Source: Leifsonia shinshuensis (GTDB lineage: Bacteria; Actinomycetota; Actinomycetes; Actinomycetales; Microbacteriaceae). From it: 64,000 nucleotides of DNA. Location: NCBI RefSeq assembly GCF_013410375.1, contig NZ_JACCFL010000001.1:434001-498000 (forward strand), read 5' to 3'. Below, piece after piece: positions 50,601 through 59,367 of the stretch (position 1 is its first letter; each line of letters opens with the position of its first letter). The notes under the pieces were generated by a model. It was given only the letters and a program-made list of their open reading frames with translations, ran no database searches and was not told where the DNA came from. Position numbers and translations under genes: made by a program.

Positions 50601-51772
50601 GGTGCCCTCCTCGGGTCGCAGATCGCCGCCACCGGCGCGAGCAGTTCCGCCGTCTCGCTGAGCGCCGCGTCGACGTGCTCGCGCTGGGCAGTGCTGAGGC
50701 CCGACAGCGGCGTCCAGGTCCCGTCCGCCGCGCGGAATCCTTCGACGAGCCGCTGGGTCGCCGCGATCGACTGCTCGGTTGCGGCGAGCTGCGGGTAGCG
50801 CGGAGCGAGGATGCCGTGCAGCGGCTCCAGCGCCTGGATCGTGCCGGTGAGGTTCGCGTCGATCGTGGCCAGCTCGGTGCCCGACCCGGCGTCGGCGGCG
50901 CCGCCGAGCACGTCTCGGAGCGCGTCCTCCACGATCTCGTGGGCGCGCAGCCCCATGTCGCCCGGGTCGATCTGCGCCTTCGGGAACCGGGCGATGAGCG
51001 TGTCGACATCGGAGACCAGCGTTCGGGCCGGCCCAGCGGCAGCGGCGGCGGTACCGCCCGTGAAGAGCGGCGCCTCCACCGCGTGGAAGCCGGTCAGGCC
51101 GTGGCGGGGCAGCCCGTCGATGGCGTCGCCCGCCGGGCCGAAGGCCCCGTAGGCGGCGCCGAGGGTCTCATAGGTGGTGTGGGCGGTCAGCCAGTCGCGC
51201 TTCGCGGCCGGTAAGTCGCCCTCCTCGGCGTCGGCCGCGACGGCGGCGACCTGCTGGCGCAGGACGGGCAGGCGGGAGGACACCCACGCCCCGTACGCCT
51301 GGGCGGGCGGGATCAGGTCGACCCGGGTCACCGGCACGATGCCGGGGGTCAGCGCCGTCCCCGGCGGAGCGGGCCCCACCCGCACGGTCGGCCCGTGCGC
51401 CGGGTCCGCGTCGGCCGGGAGGCAGACGAACCGGTAGCGGCCGGAGCCGAGGGAGACGCGGGCGTGGGCGTGCGCGCCCGCGCCGATGCTCTCGAGGTCG
51501 AGGTAGACCTTCTGGGTGTCGACGGACTGGAGGTAGACCTCGACGCCGGCGATCGTCGTGTTCGAGACGTCGAAGGAGGCCGCGCCGCCGAGCGTCCGGC
51601 CGTCGTCGCCCCAGCCGTGGCCGCAGTCGTCCGTCCCCGCGCTCACCTCGGTCTCCGACGAGGGCGCCGCCCTCACCGCCCCCGGTCGCGTCGCCAGGGT
51701 GATGACGACCACCACCGCCACGATGGCGGCCAGTACGCCGAGGAGCGCCGTCAGACGGGCGCGCTTCGACAT
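50597..51772 (-). CDS. efeO: EfeO-type iron-uptake M75 imelysin-domain protein
   Basis: Predicted 391-residue exported protein: one N-terminal hydrophobic helix (LTALLGVLAAIVAVVVVITLA), a cupredoxin-like domain (residues about 45-125), then the helical M75 domain with GFHAVEAPLFTG and LRAHEIVEDALRD (the HxxE metal motif). It binds ferrous/ferric iron. ATG 51772 follows AGGAGG by 10 nt. No efeU permease is adjacent, so the partner must be elsewhere. Confidence 0.92.
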   Translation of the reverse strand: MSKRARLTALLGVLAAIVAVVVVITLATRPGAVRAAPSSETEVSAGTDDCGHGWGDDGRTLGGAASFDVSNTTIAGVEVYLQSVDTQKVYLDLESIGAGAHAHARVSLGSGRYRFVCLPADADPAHGPTVRVGPAPPGTALTPGIVPVTRVDLIPPAQAYGAWVSSRLPVLRQQVAAVAADAEEGDLPAAKRDWLTAHTTYETLGAAYGAFGPAGDAIDGLPRHGLTGFHAVEAPLFTGGTAAAAAGPARTLVSDVDTLIARFPKAQIDPGDMGLRAHEIVEDALRDVLGGAADAGSGTELATIDANLTGTIQALEPLHGILAPRYPQLAATEQSIAATQRLVEGFRAADGTWTPLSGLSTAQREHVDAALSETAELLAPVAAICDPRRAP

Positions 51773-52083
51773 GGCAGGCAAGCCTCCTGGGGAGTGGACA
51801 GGAGCGAGCCTAGGAGGCGCCTGTGCGTTCCCGAAGGGGGCTTCATCCGCTGTTCACCAGACCGTCACGGCGACAGCCCCGAACGGGGGTGGACCGCTGC
51901 GCGAACGCCGCGAAACGCGGGCCGGACTGCTGAGAATGCCCACAGATTGGGGGTCCGCCGTACACCCCTTCTTCATCTTCCGGACGCCGCTCGGTCATCC
52001 GCGCCTTCCACCTTGTTCTCGACGGTCGACCCCGAGGCGTACACCCCCCAGCGCCAGCGCCGTCCCCACCCGAAGGCTGCCCT
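51773..52083. other. Intergenic region between efeO and a plus-strand gene
   Basis: This 311 bp divergent gap must hold promoters for efeO and for the gene at 52084. I see the efeO ribosome-binding site and a CCTAGG centre near 51810, but no convincing Fur/DtxR box, gene or repeat. Confidence 0.5.
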
Positions 52084-52647
52084 ATGTCCGCCACGCCCCG
52101 CATCGTGTTCTCCATGTTCCGCTCCAGCACCGACCCCATGTTCCTGGCCTGGGTCCGCTTCCTCCACGCGGTGGAGGCCGGCGCCCGCCGCTCGGCCGCC
52201 GTCGCCGCAGTGACCGTGACGCCGGCGGGCCCCACGGGCCCGCTCGAGCTGCGACGGGCCCAGCCGGCGGCGCGCGCGGTGTCGGCGACGGCCCCGTGCG
52301 GCGTGTGGCGCGTGCTGGCCCCCAACAATCGCGAGCTCGCCCGCAGCGCCCGCGCCTACACGTCCTTCGCGAGCGCCCGCGCACACGTCACGGCGCTGCG
52401 CGCGGCGGTGGACCAGCTCGCGGTGGTCGCGGTGAACGGCGACCGGGTGGGGATGAGCGGCTGGTACGTGACCCGCAACGGCCTCCCGGTGCTCACCTGC
52501 GGCCGCTGGTACGGTGCGTCGGCGTCCGGCGCGACGGCCGCGCTGGCCGCGCTCGACGCCCTCGCGGCAGCCGTCGTGGAGGACTCCCCGCGCCGGGTGG
52601 AGCCGCCGCGGCGGGCCGGGCTGGCGTCCGACGACGCGGTCTGGTGA
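52084..52647 (+). CDS. Hypothetical protein
   Basis: Predicted 187-residue, Ala/Arg-rich soluble protein (MSATPRIVFSMFRSSTDPMFLAWVRFLH...). It has a C-terminal helical segment (TAALAALDALAAAVVED). No domain recognised. ATG 52084 is preceded by a GAAGG-like site. The frame lacks strong competing ORFs, but its composition alone cannot exclude over-annotation. Confidence 0.55.
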   Translation: MSATPRIVFSMFRSSTDPMFLAWVRFLHAVEAGARRSAAVAAVTVTPAGPTGPLELRRAQPAARAVSATAPCGVWRVLAPNNRELARSARAYTSFASARAHVTALRAAVDQLAVVAVNGDRVGMSGWYVTRNGLPVLTCGRWYGASASGATAALAALDALAAAVVEDSPRRVEPPRRAGLASDDAVW

Positions 52648-52766
52648 CGCGCGCTCCGGTCACCGCAGAGCAGAACGCCGGTCCCACTGGACGCGGACCG
52701 GATTCGGCGTATTGTTCGCAGATTTGGGTTCTTCAAAAGATCGCGCGCCCGTGAGACGATCCCTTC

Positions 52767-53072
52767 ATGAAGGATTCTCACGGTATTGATGTCGCTGAGC
52801 CCGCGTCCGCTCACGGCCCCGGTCGTGCGCCTGCAGGAATCCCCCTGACGATCCGCCTCGGAGAGCGCGAGTTCGCCGCGCTGGTCCGCATCGCCCGCCA
52901 CCGGGAGACGACCGCGGCCGAGCTCGTCGAACAGCTCGTCCTCCACGCCCTGAGCCGCGCGGACGTCCCGCCGCCCGCCGAGTCGCACCCCGCCCGCAAG
53001 CACACCACCTACGAGGAGGCCACCGCCGGCTTCCGCGCCGACTCCGGGGTCCACACCGCGCCGGACATGTGA
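52767..53072 (+). CDS. Putative ribbon-helix-helix protein
   Basis: Predicted 101-residue protein. The middle (residues about 26-62, GIPLTIRLGEREFAALVRIARHRETTAAELVEQLVLHAL) fits a ribbon-helix-helix DNA-binding fold: a beta strand, a helix, a turn and a second helix. The flanking ends are disordered. ATG 52767. May be a small regulator or the antitoxin-like half of a pair, but there is no adjacent toxin. Confidence 0.68.
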   Translation: MKDSHGIDVAEPASAHGPGRAPAGIPLTIRLGEREFAALVRIARHRETTAAELVEQLVLHALSRADVPPPAESHPARKHTTYEEATAGFRADSGVHTAPDM

Positions 53073-53116
53073 GCCGACCCGCCGGTCAGGGGAGCCGACC
53101 CGGCGTCCGGGACGGA

Positions 53117-53296
53117 TCAGCGCTGCTCGGAGTGGCCCAGCGCGTGCACGGGGATGCCGAACGACAGCGCGACGCAGACGATCCCTGCGAAGAAGACGAG
53201 TCCCTGCCACGCGGGGAGCGTGTCGGCGAGGCCGAGCAGGAACAGGCCCACCAGGAACAGCGCCAGGCACAGGATGAATGCGATCACATCGCCCAT
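53117..53296 (-). CDS. Small two-helix membrane protein
   Basis: Predicted 59-residue protein, almost entirely two hydrophobic helices (VIAFILCLALFLVGLFLLGLA and LVFFAGIVCVALSFGIPVHAL). ATG 53296 (MGDVIAFI). Function unknown. Confidence 0.68.
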   Translation of the reverse strand: MGDVIAFILCLALFLVGLFLLGLADTLPAWQGLVFFAGIVCVALSFGIPVHALGHSEQR

Positions 53297-53349
53297 GGCG
53301 CAACTATCCACCCCGCCCCGGTGCTTGGCAATACCGCTCCGCCGGCGGG

Positions 53350-54075
53350 ATGCTGGGCAGCGTGGCAGAGCACCCGCGTCCGCATCCCCTCCGCGGCGTC
53401 CTGCGCCTCGGCCGCCGGATCGGCGTCGTCCTCGCCGACTACGAGTACGTGCTGCGCCACCAGCTGCGGGCGGCGTTCGACCGGGGCGCGCCGGAGGCGC
53501 TCGTCGACGAGGGCGGCGAGGGCGGCCCGGTCGTCCTGCTGCCCGGCATCTACGAGACCTGGCGGTTCCTGCACCCGCTCGCGCGGCGCCTGCACGCGGC
53601 CGGGCACCCCGTGCACGTCGTCGCCGGGCTCGGCGACAACCGGATGCCGCTGGGCGAGGCCGTCGACCGTGTCGAGCGGCACCTGCGCGAGAACCACCTC
53701 AGCGGCGTGACGATCGTCGCGCACAGCAAGGGCGGCCTGGTCGCGCGGCTCCTGCTCGCCAGGCCGGATGCCTCGGCCCGGATCCGCCGCGTGGTCGCGA
53801 TCGCCACCCCGTTCTCCGGCTCCGTGCTGGCGGCCTGGGTCCCGTTCCCCGCGGTGCGCGCGCTGCGGCGCGGCCACCCCGACCTGGTGCGGCTGGCGGC
53901 CGACGGCGTGGACGTCGGGCGGATCGTGTCAGTCTGGGGCTGGTACGACCCGCACATCCCGGGAGGCTGCGCCCTGCCGGGCGCCGTCAACGTGGAGGTG
54001 CCGGTCGGCGGCCACTTCCGCATCCTCGGCAGTCCGACGGTGCTGGCGCTCGTCGACGACCTCACCCGAGGGTGA
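53350..54075 (+). CDS. Alpha/beta hydrolase, lipase class 2-like
   Basis: Predicted 241-residue hydrolase. The oxyanion strand is VVLLPGIYETWRFLHPLARRL, the nucleophile elbow VAHSKGGLVAR (Ser) and the late His GGHFRILG. IATPFSGS is common in triacylglycerol lipase-like proteins. No signal peptide. ATG 53350; GTG 53362 is an in-frame alternative. Likely esterase or lipase on lipid-like substrates. Confidence 0.85.
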   Translation: MLGSVAEHPRPHPLRGVLRLGRRIGVVLADYEYVLRHQLRAAFDRGAPEALVDEGGEGGPVVLLPGIYETWRFLHPLARRLHAAGHPVHVVAGLGDNRMPLGEAVDRVERHLRENHLSGVTIVAHSKGGLVARLLLARPDASARIRRVVAIATPFSGSVLAAWVPFPAVRALRRGHPDLVRLAADGVDVGRIVSVWGWYDPHIPGGCALPGAVNVEVPVGGHFRILGSPTVLALVDDLTRG

Positions 54076-54177
54076 GATCGGGGATGACGACCCTGTTGCG
54101 CGCTCGTCGCGCCCCGCTATCCTCGGCCTCGTGACGCGGGCCGCAGCACCGGGCGGCCCGCAGAGGGGGAGGACGAC

Positions 54178-54567
54178 ATGGCGCGGACGATCCGGCGGGC
54201 ACCCGCCCGCTTCATCGGCGGCGCCGCCGTCGCCGCAGCGGCCCTTGCCCTCCTCGCCGGCTGCGCCGGCACCCCGAGCGGCGCGGCGCTGGTCGGCACC
54301 TGGGGGTCGACGGCCGCCCAGCAGCCGAACCTCACCATCCAGAACGACGGCGCCTTCTCCGGCACGGACGGCTGCAACCGCCTCTCCGGCAAGGGGACGG
54401 TCGACGGCGACACCATCACCTTCGGCCCGATCGCCAGCACCATGATGGCGTGCCAGGGGGTCGACGAGTGGCTGGCGAAGGCGTCGAGCGGGACGGCCAA
54501 GGGCAGCACCCTGGTCGTCTACGACATCAACGGCAACGAGATCGGGAAACTCGACAAGTCGAAGTGA
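54178..54567 (+). CDS. META-domain lipoprotein
   Basis: Predicted 129-residue exported lipoprotein: signal peptide with lipobox LAGC, then a META/HslJ-like domain (LVGTWGSTAAQQPNLTI, FSGTDGCNRLSG, ITFGPIASTMMAC). Such proteins are linked to stress and envelope functions. ATG 54178 has GGGGAGGA and lies about 55 nt after a TATCCT box. Confidence 0.85.
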   Translation: MARTIRRAPARFIGGAAVAAAALALLAGCAGTPSGAALVGTWGSTAAQQPNLTIQNDGAFSGTDGCNRLSGKGTVDGDTITFGPIASTMMACQGVDEWLAKASSGTAKGSTLVVYDINGNEIGKLDKSK

Positions 54568-54629
54568 TCCGCGGCCGACAAGGAGGCGTCGCCGACCCGT
54601 GACGGCGCCGCGGCAGAGAGGGGCGGCGC

Positions 54630-56057
54630 ATGGCGCGGCTCGAGTCAGACATCCAGACGGCGAGCGGTGACACCCGGCTCGCCCCCGCCTACACCGGCCG
54701 GCTGTCCCGGAAGAGTCCGCCGGACACCCTGCCCGACGACGCCACCGATCCGGCCAGCACCTACCGGCTGATCCACGACGAGCTGCTCCTCGACGGGAGT
54801 TCGCGCCTCAACCTGGCCACCTTCGTCACGACGTGGATGGACCCGGAGGCCGAGATCCTGATGGCCGAGGCGTTCGACAAGAACATGATCGACAAGGACG
54901 AGTACCCGGCCACCGCGGCGATGGAGCGGCGCTGTGTGTCCATCGTCTCCCACCTGTTCCACGCCGAGCCCGGCGAACCGACCGGAGCGGCCACCATCGG
55001 GTCGAGCGAGGCCGTCATGCTGGCCGGCCTCGCGCTCAAGTGGCGCTGGCGCGCCAAGCGGGCGGGGGTCTCCGGAGGTGCGGAGCCCGGCGGGGTGCCC
55101 AACCTGGTGCTGGGCGCGAACGTCCAGGTGGTGTGGGAGAAGTTCTGCCGCTACTTCGAGGTGGAGCCCCGCTACCTCCCGGTCGCCAAGGGCCGCTACG
55201 TCATCACGCCGGAGCAGGTCGTGGACGCGGTGGACGAGAACACGATCGGCGTCGTCGGCATCCTCGGCACCACCTACACCGGCGAGCTGGAGCCGATCGC
55301 GGCGATCTGCGACGCGCTCGACACCCTGGCCGCCTCGGGCGGCCCCGATGTGCCGGTGCACGTGGACGCAGCGAGCGGCGGGTTCGTCGTGCCGTTCCTG
55401 CACCCGCACCTGGAGTGGGACTTCCGTCTGCCGCGCGTCGTGTCGATCAACGTCAGTGGGCACAAGTACGGGCTGACCTATCCCGGGATCGGGTTCGTGG
55501 TGTGGCGCTCGCCGGAGCACCTGCCGGAGGACCTCGTCTTCCGGGTGAACTACCTCGGCGGCGACATGCCCACGTTCACCCTGAACTTCTCCCGGCCCGG
55601 CAACCAGATCGTCGGCCAGTACTACAACTTCGTCCGGCTCGGCCGCTCGGGGTTCACCGCGATCATGGAGGCGCTGCGCGACACCGCCCTGCTCATCTCG
55701 AAGGGCCTCTCCGAGGATCCCGCGATCGAGGTCATCACGGACGGCTCCGCCATCCCGGTCATCTCGTTCGCGCTCAAGGACGGGACGCCGTACACCGTGT
55801 TCCAGGTGTCGCACGAGCTGCGCGCCCGCGGCTGGCAGGTGCCCGCGTACACGATGCCGGACGACGCGACCGACGTCGCCGTGCTGCGGATCGTCGTGCG
55901 CGACGGGTTCAACGCCGACCTCGCCCAGGATCTCGTGAACGACATCCGCGCGGTGTGCGCCGAGCTCGGCGAACAGGCCGAGAAGGCGGGAGCGGCGGTC
56001 GCCTCGCCGGCGAAGGCCACGGAGTCCGCGCGCACGCGGACCCACTTCGCGCACTGA
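54630..56057 (+). CDS. gadB: Glutamate decarboxylase
   Basis: Predicted 475-residue PLP enzyme making GABA from glutamate while consuming a proton. The group II decarboxylase pattern is clear: ATIGSSEAVMLAGLALKWRW, GTTYTGELEPI, HVDAASGGFVVPF and the PLP lysine in SINVSGHKYG (Lys279), followed by YLGGDMPTFTLNFSRPG. ATG 54630 with AGAGAGGGG. No glutamate/GABA antiporter is next to it. Seven bases upstream of a membrane-protein gene. Confidence 0.95.
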   Translation: MARLESDIQTASGDTRLAPAYTGRLSRKSPPDTLPDDATDPASTYRLIHDELLLDGSSRLNLATFVTTWMDPEAEILMAEAFDKNMIDKDEYPATAAMERRCVSIVSHLFHAEPGEPTGAATIGSSEAVMLAGLALKWRWRAKRAGVSGGAEPGGVPNLVLGANVQVVWEKFCRYFEVEPRYLPVAKGRYVITPEQVVDAVDENTIGVVGILGTTYTGELEPIAAICDALDTLAASGGPDVPVHVDAASGGFVVPFLHPHLEWDFRLPRVVSINVSGHKYGLTYPGIGFVVWRSPEHLPEDLVFRVNYLGGDMPTFTLNFSRPGNQIVGQYYNFVRLGRSGFTAIMEALRDTALLISKGLSEDPAIEVITDGSAIPVISFALKDGTPYTVFQVSHELRARGWQVPAYTMPDDATDVAVLRIVVRDGFNADLAQDLVNDIRAVCAELGEQAEKAGAAVASPAKATESARTRTHFAH

Positions 56058-56064
56058 GCGTGCC

Positions 56065-56673
56065 GTGAGCGACGGAGGAGGCGCCGGGGAGCGGAGAAGA
56101 CTCCTGCTCTCCGACGCCTCCTTCGCGGTCGGCTCGGTGTGCTTCGCGGTCGCCGCGCTGCCGTCGATCGCCGCCGCGCTCGGCGCGGTCGTCACGAACG
56201 TCGTGTTCGTCGTCGGCTCCGTGTTCTTCACGCTGGGCGCCGGGCTGGCGCTCGGGGTGCCGGACCGGAGCTCGTCGGTCATCCAGTTCGTCGGGACGCT
56301 GTTCTTCAACGTGAGCACGTCGCAGGCGCTGATCGCCGCGATCTCTGCCGGGGCGAAGGGCGGGACGGGCTGGCGCCCGGACGCCTTCGGGTCGATCTGC
56401 TTCCTCGTGTCGAGCGTGCTAGCGGTGGTCGCCGTGGCCCGGCAGCGCGGTTCGTCGCGCGACCGCGCCGGCGTCTGGCTCAACCTGCTCGGCTCCGTGC
56501 TCTTCGGCTTCGCGGCCGTCGGCGCGTTCGTGCTGCCGGGCACCGACGCCCTCCTGAGTCCGTTCTGGACCGGGGTGGGCACGGTCGGCGGCGCGCTGTG
56601 CTTCCTCGCCGCCGCCGTCATCGGCCTGCTGCCGGCGCCAGGCGCTCAGCGCGCGGCGACCGCCTCGAAGTAG
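56065..56673 (+). CDS. Membrane protein (YrhK-like, tentative)
   Basis: Predicted 202-residue protein with about six hydrophobic helices and repeated G-S-x-x-F elements (VVGSVFFTLGAG, FGSICFLVSSV, LGSVLFGFAAV). This suggests duplicated two-helix units like YrhK. GTG 56065 is 7 bp after gadB, so likely co-transcribed. Its 3' end overlaps the convergent epimerase by 28 bp. Confidence 0.75.
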   Translation: MSDGGGAGERRRLLLSDASFAVGSVCFAVAALPSIAAALGAVVTNVVFVVGSVFFTLGAGLALGVPDRSSSVIQFVGTLFFNVSTSQALIAAISAGAKGGTGWRPDAFGSICFLVSSVLAVVAVARQRGSSRDRAGVWLNLLGSVLFGFAAVGAFVLPGTDALLSPFWTGVGTVGGALCFLAAAVIGLLPAPGAQRAATASK

Positions 56674-57551
56674 GCGCCGGACGCGAAGTCCTCCAGCAGG
56701 GTCGGCCCGGTGGGCGTCCAGCCGTAGCGCTCGCGGGTGATCGCGCTGGAGGCCGGGATGTCCATTCCGAAGAACCGGCCGATCCAGCCGAAGTGCGCGT
56801 CCACGTCCTCGGGCGCGATGGACTCGACCGGGAGGCCGAGACCCTCGCCGATCGCCGTCGCGATGTCCCGGGTCGGGATGCCCTCCTCGCCGACCGCGTG
56901 CACGCGCGCGGCCGGGGTGGCCTGCTCCAGGGCGAGCCGGACCAGGCGCCCGGCGTCGAGCCGGTGGACGGCGGGCCAGCGGTTGGAGCCGTCTCCGACG
57001 TAGCCGGCGACGCCCTTCTCGCGGGCGACGCGGACCAGCTCGGCGCTGAAGCCGTGGTCGCCGCGGCCGTGGACGGTCGGCGAGAACCGCAGCGCGACCG
57101 GCCGCACGCCGCGGTCGGCGTACTCGAACGCGAACGCCTCGCCGCCGCCGCGCGGCGCGTCCGGCCCGACGTAGGGCGACGGGACGTCCTCGGTGAGCAG
57201 CACGCCGGGGCGCGCGACGATGCCGGACGCGAACAGGAAGGGCCGGTCGGACCCGGCGAGCTCGTCGCCGATGGTGGCCACGACGGCGCGCTCGGTGCGG
57301 CCGGCGCCGGCGTAGTCGGAGAAGTCGTGCTTGAAGCCGAGGTGGATGACCGCGTCGGCCGCCGCGGCGCCGGAGCGGATGCTCTCCAGGTCGTCGAGCG
57401 AGCCGGGAACGGGGGTGGCGCCGGCGGAGCGGATGCGCTCGGCCGAGGCCTCGGAGCGGGCGAGGCCGGTCACCTCGTGGCCGGCGGAGAGGAGTTCGGG
57501 GACGACGGCGGAGCCGATCCAGCCGGATGCTCCGGTGACGAAGACGCGCAT
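56646..57551 (-). CDS. NAD-dependent epimerase/dehydratase (extended SDR)
   Basis: Predicted 301-residue SDR. The Rossmann motif is VFVTGASGWIGSAVVPELLSAGHEVTGLAR, and the substrate side shows AVIHLGFKHDF, then RFSPTVHGRGDHGF where the usual YxxxK is altered. ATG 57551 has GGGAGG. Divergent from the TetR regulator, whose operator-like repeats fill the gap; regulated by it in all likelihood. The 3' end overlaps the membrane protein gene. Confidence 0.9.
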   Translation of the reverse strand: MRVFVTGASGWIGSAVVPELLSAGHEVTGLARSEASAERIRSAGATPVPGSLDDLESIRSGAAAADAVIHLGFKHDFSDYAGAGRTERAVVATIGDELAGSDRPFLFASGIVARPGVLLTEDVPSPYVGPDAPRGGGEAFAFEYADRGVRPVALRFSPTVHGRGDHGFSAELVRVAREKGVAGYVGDGSNRWPAVHRLDAGRLVRLALEQATPAARVHAVGEEGIPTRDIATAIGEGLGLPVESIAPEDVDAHFGWIGRFFGMDIPASSAITRERYGWTPTGPTLLEDFASGAYFEAVAAR

Positions 57552-57593
57552 GGGAATGACCTCCCGAGTCATGGGATCGTGGATGGTGTCGAT

Positions 57594-57675
57594 GTCAGTG
57601 ACTGTCGTCAGTGACTGACATCACGATAGCACCCATGTCAGCAACTGTCATCACTTCGCCGGAAACCGGTAGAAT
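57594..57675. promoter_or_regulatory. TetR operator cluster and divergent promoter
   Basis: GTCAGTGACTG occurs at 57594 and 57607; TCAGTGACTGA (57608-57618) is an odd palindrome; TGTCAGCAACTGTCA (57636-57650) is a second dyad with the same CAG...CTG half-sites. A TAGAAT box (57670-57675) lies 6 nt before the TetR GTG. Confidence 0.6.
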
Positions 57676-57681
57676 GACGCC

Positions 57682-58242
57682 GTGGGACGCTGGACACCGG
57701 ATGCGCGCGGCCGCCTGGCCCAGGCGGCGATCGAGCTGTACGCCGAGCGCGGCTTCGAGGGGACCACCGTCGCCGACATCGCCGAGCGCGCGGGCGTCAC
57801 CGAGCGCACCTTCTTCCGGCACTACGCGGACAAGCGCGAGGTGCTCTTCGCCGGGTCGACCGCGATGCAGGACGCCGTCCTCGCCGCCATCGCGGCCGCG
57901 CCGGAGGACGCGACGCCGCTCGCCGTCGCAGGGGACGGGATGCGCGCCGCCGCAGCCCTGATCGACAGTGCCGGCGGGGACTTCCCGCGGCGGCGCTCGG
58001 CCGTCATCGCGGCCAACCCGAGCCTCCAGGAGCGCGAGCTGCTCAAGCTGGCCGCCCTCGCCACCGCGAGCGGCGGGGCGCTGCGCGCCCGCGGCGTCCC
58101 GGAGCCCGCCGCGAGTCTCGCGGGACAGGCGGCGGTGGGCGCGTTCCACGTCGGCTTCGCCCAGTGGATCGCGGGCCCCGCCGACGCGACGCTCGCGTCG
58201 CACGTCGAGCAGGCCCTCGCAACGCTGCCCACCCTCGCGTAG
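57682..58242 (+). CDS. TetR-family transcriptional regulator
   Basis: Predicted 186-residue repressor. The helix-turn-helix GRLAQAAIELYAERGFEGTTVADIAERAGVTERTFFRHYADKREVLFAG occupies residues about 10-58; the rest is the helical ligand domain. GTG 57682 is 6 nt after TAGAAT, a leaderless start. It likely represses itself and the divergent epimerase. Confidence 0.92.
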   Translation: MGRWTPDARGRLAQAAIELYAERGFEGTTVADIAERAGVTERTFFRHYADKREVLFAGSTAMQDAVLAAIAAAPEDATPLAVAGDGMRAAAALIDSAGGDFPRRRSAVIAANPSLQERELLKLAALATASGGALRARGVPEPAASLAGQAAVGAFHVGFAQWIAGPADATLASHVEQALATLPTLA

Positions 58243-58267
58243 CCGCAGCACCGCGCGGCCGCGCCGC

Positions 58268-58324
58268 ACAGGGGTCGCAACACGCTGCTACGCCGCGCCC
58301 ATAACGGCGTGTCGCGACCCCTGT
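58268..58324. terminator. 17-bp stem-loop between convergent genes
   Basis: ACAGGGGTCGCAACACG (58268-58284) pairs with 58308-58324 with one mismatch, loop 23 nt. Located between TetR and the convergent aldo/keto reductase; no T-tract. Confidence 0.55.
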
Positions 58325-58333
58325 CGCGCCGAC

Positions 58334-59326
58334 CTACTCCAGCACGCTGTCGATCGCGGCGAGCTCGTCGGCGGTCAGCGCGGGCGCGTCCAGCGCGCCC
58401 AGGTTCTGCTCCAGCTGGGCGACACTGCTCGCGCCGATGATCGCGGACACCACCACGGGGCTCCGCAGCACCCACTGCAGCGCGAGCTGCGCGAGGCTCT
58501 GGCCGCGCTCGGCGGCGATATCGTTCAGCGCACGCACCGTCCTCAGCACATCCTCGGTCAGGTCGGACTCGTGCAGGAAGACGCTGGTCACCGCGCGCGA
58601 GCCCGCCGGCACTCCGTTCAGGTAGCGGTCGGTCAGCATCCCCTGGGCCAGCGGAGAGAACACGATCGCGGCCGCCCCCGCAGCGTCCACCGCGTCCAGG
58701 ACGCCGTCCTCCACGTGCCGGTCGAACATCGAGTAGCGCGGCTGGTGCAGCAGCAGCGGCGTCCCGGCATCGGCGAGCAGCGCCGCCGCGGCCGTCGTCT
58801 GCGCGGGGTCGTAGTTCGAGACCCCCGGGTAGAGCGCCTTGCCCTGGGCGACCGCCGTCGTCAGCGCGCCCATCGTCTCCTCCAGCGGCGTCTGCGGGTC
58901 CGGACGGTGGTGGTAGAAGACGTCCACGTACTCCAGCCCCAGCCGTCGCAGGCTCTGGTCGAGCGACGACAGCAGGTACTTGCGCGAGCCGAAGTCGCCG
59001 TACGGGCCCGGCCACATCAGGTAGCCGGCCTTGGTCGAGACGACGATCTCGTCCCGGTAGGCGCGCAGGTCGGTGGCGAGGATGCGCCCGAAGGACTCCT
59101 CCGCCGCTCCCGGAGGCGGTCCGTAGTTGTTGGCGAGGTCGAAGTGCGTCACGCCGAGATCGAACGCCCGCAGCACGATCTCCCGCTGCGTGTCGAACGA
59201 GCGCGCGGTGCCGAAGTTCTGCCAGAGCCCGAGCGAGAGCGGCGGAAGCTGGAGGCCGCTGCGTCCGGCGCGGCGGTAGGGCATCGAGTCGTAGCGGCCG
59301 GGATCGGCGACGAAAGGCGTGGGCAT
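58334..59326 (-). CDS. Aldo/keto reductase (YghZ-like)
   Basis: Predicted 330-residue NADPH-dependent reductase. Catalytic region FDLANNYGPPPGAAE (Asp, Tyr), VVSTKAGYLMWPGPYG (Lys), YVDVFYHHRPDP (His), and the late SAIIGASSVAQLEQNLGAL cofactor loop. The pattern fits the L-glyceraldehyde 3-phosphate reductase/potassium-channel beta-like group. ATG 59326. Confidence 0.93.
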   Translation of the reverse strand: MPTPFVADPGRYDSMPYRRAGRSGLQLPPLSLGLWQNFGTARSFDTQREIVLRAFDLGVTHFDLANNYGPPPGAAEESFGRILATDLRAYRDEIVVSTKAGYLMWPGPYGDFGSRKYLLSSLDQSLRRLGLEYVDVFYHHRPDPQTPLEETMGALTTAVAQGKALYPGVSNYDPAQTTAAAALLADAGTPLLLHQPRYSMFDRHVEDGVLDAVDAAGAAAIVFSPLAQGMLTDRYLNGVPAGSRAVTSVFLHESDLTEDVLRTVRALNDIAAERGQSLAQLALQWVLRSPVVVSAIIGASSVAQLEQNLGALDAPALTADELAAIDSVLE

Positions 59327-59367
59327 GGGGCCAGCCTAGAGGCCCTGCGCCCCGCTACCTTTGGCCT

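Noticed and set aside
51773..52083. DtxR/Fur iron box upstream of efeO
   Set aside because: Only a CCTAGG core is visible; no convincing 19 bp palindrome.
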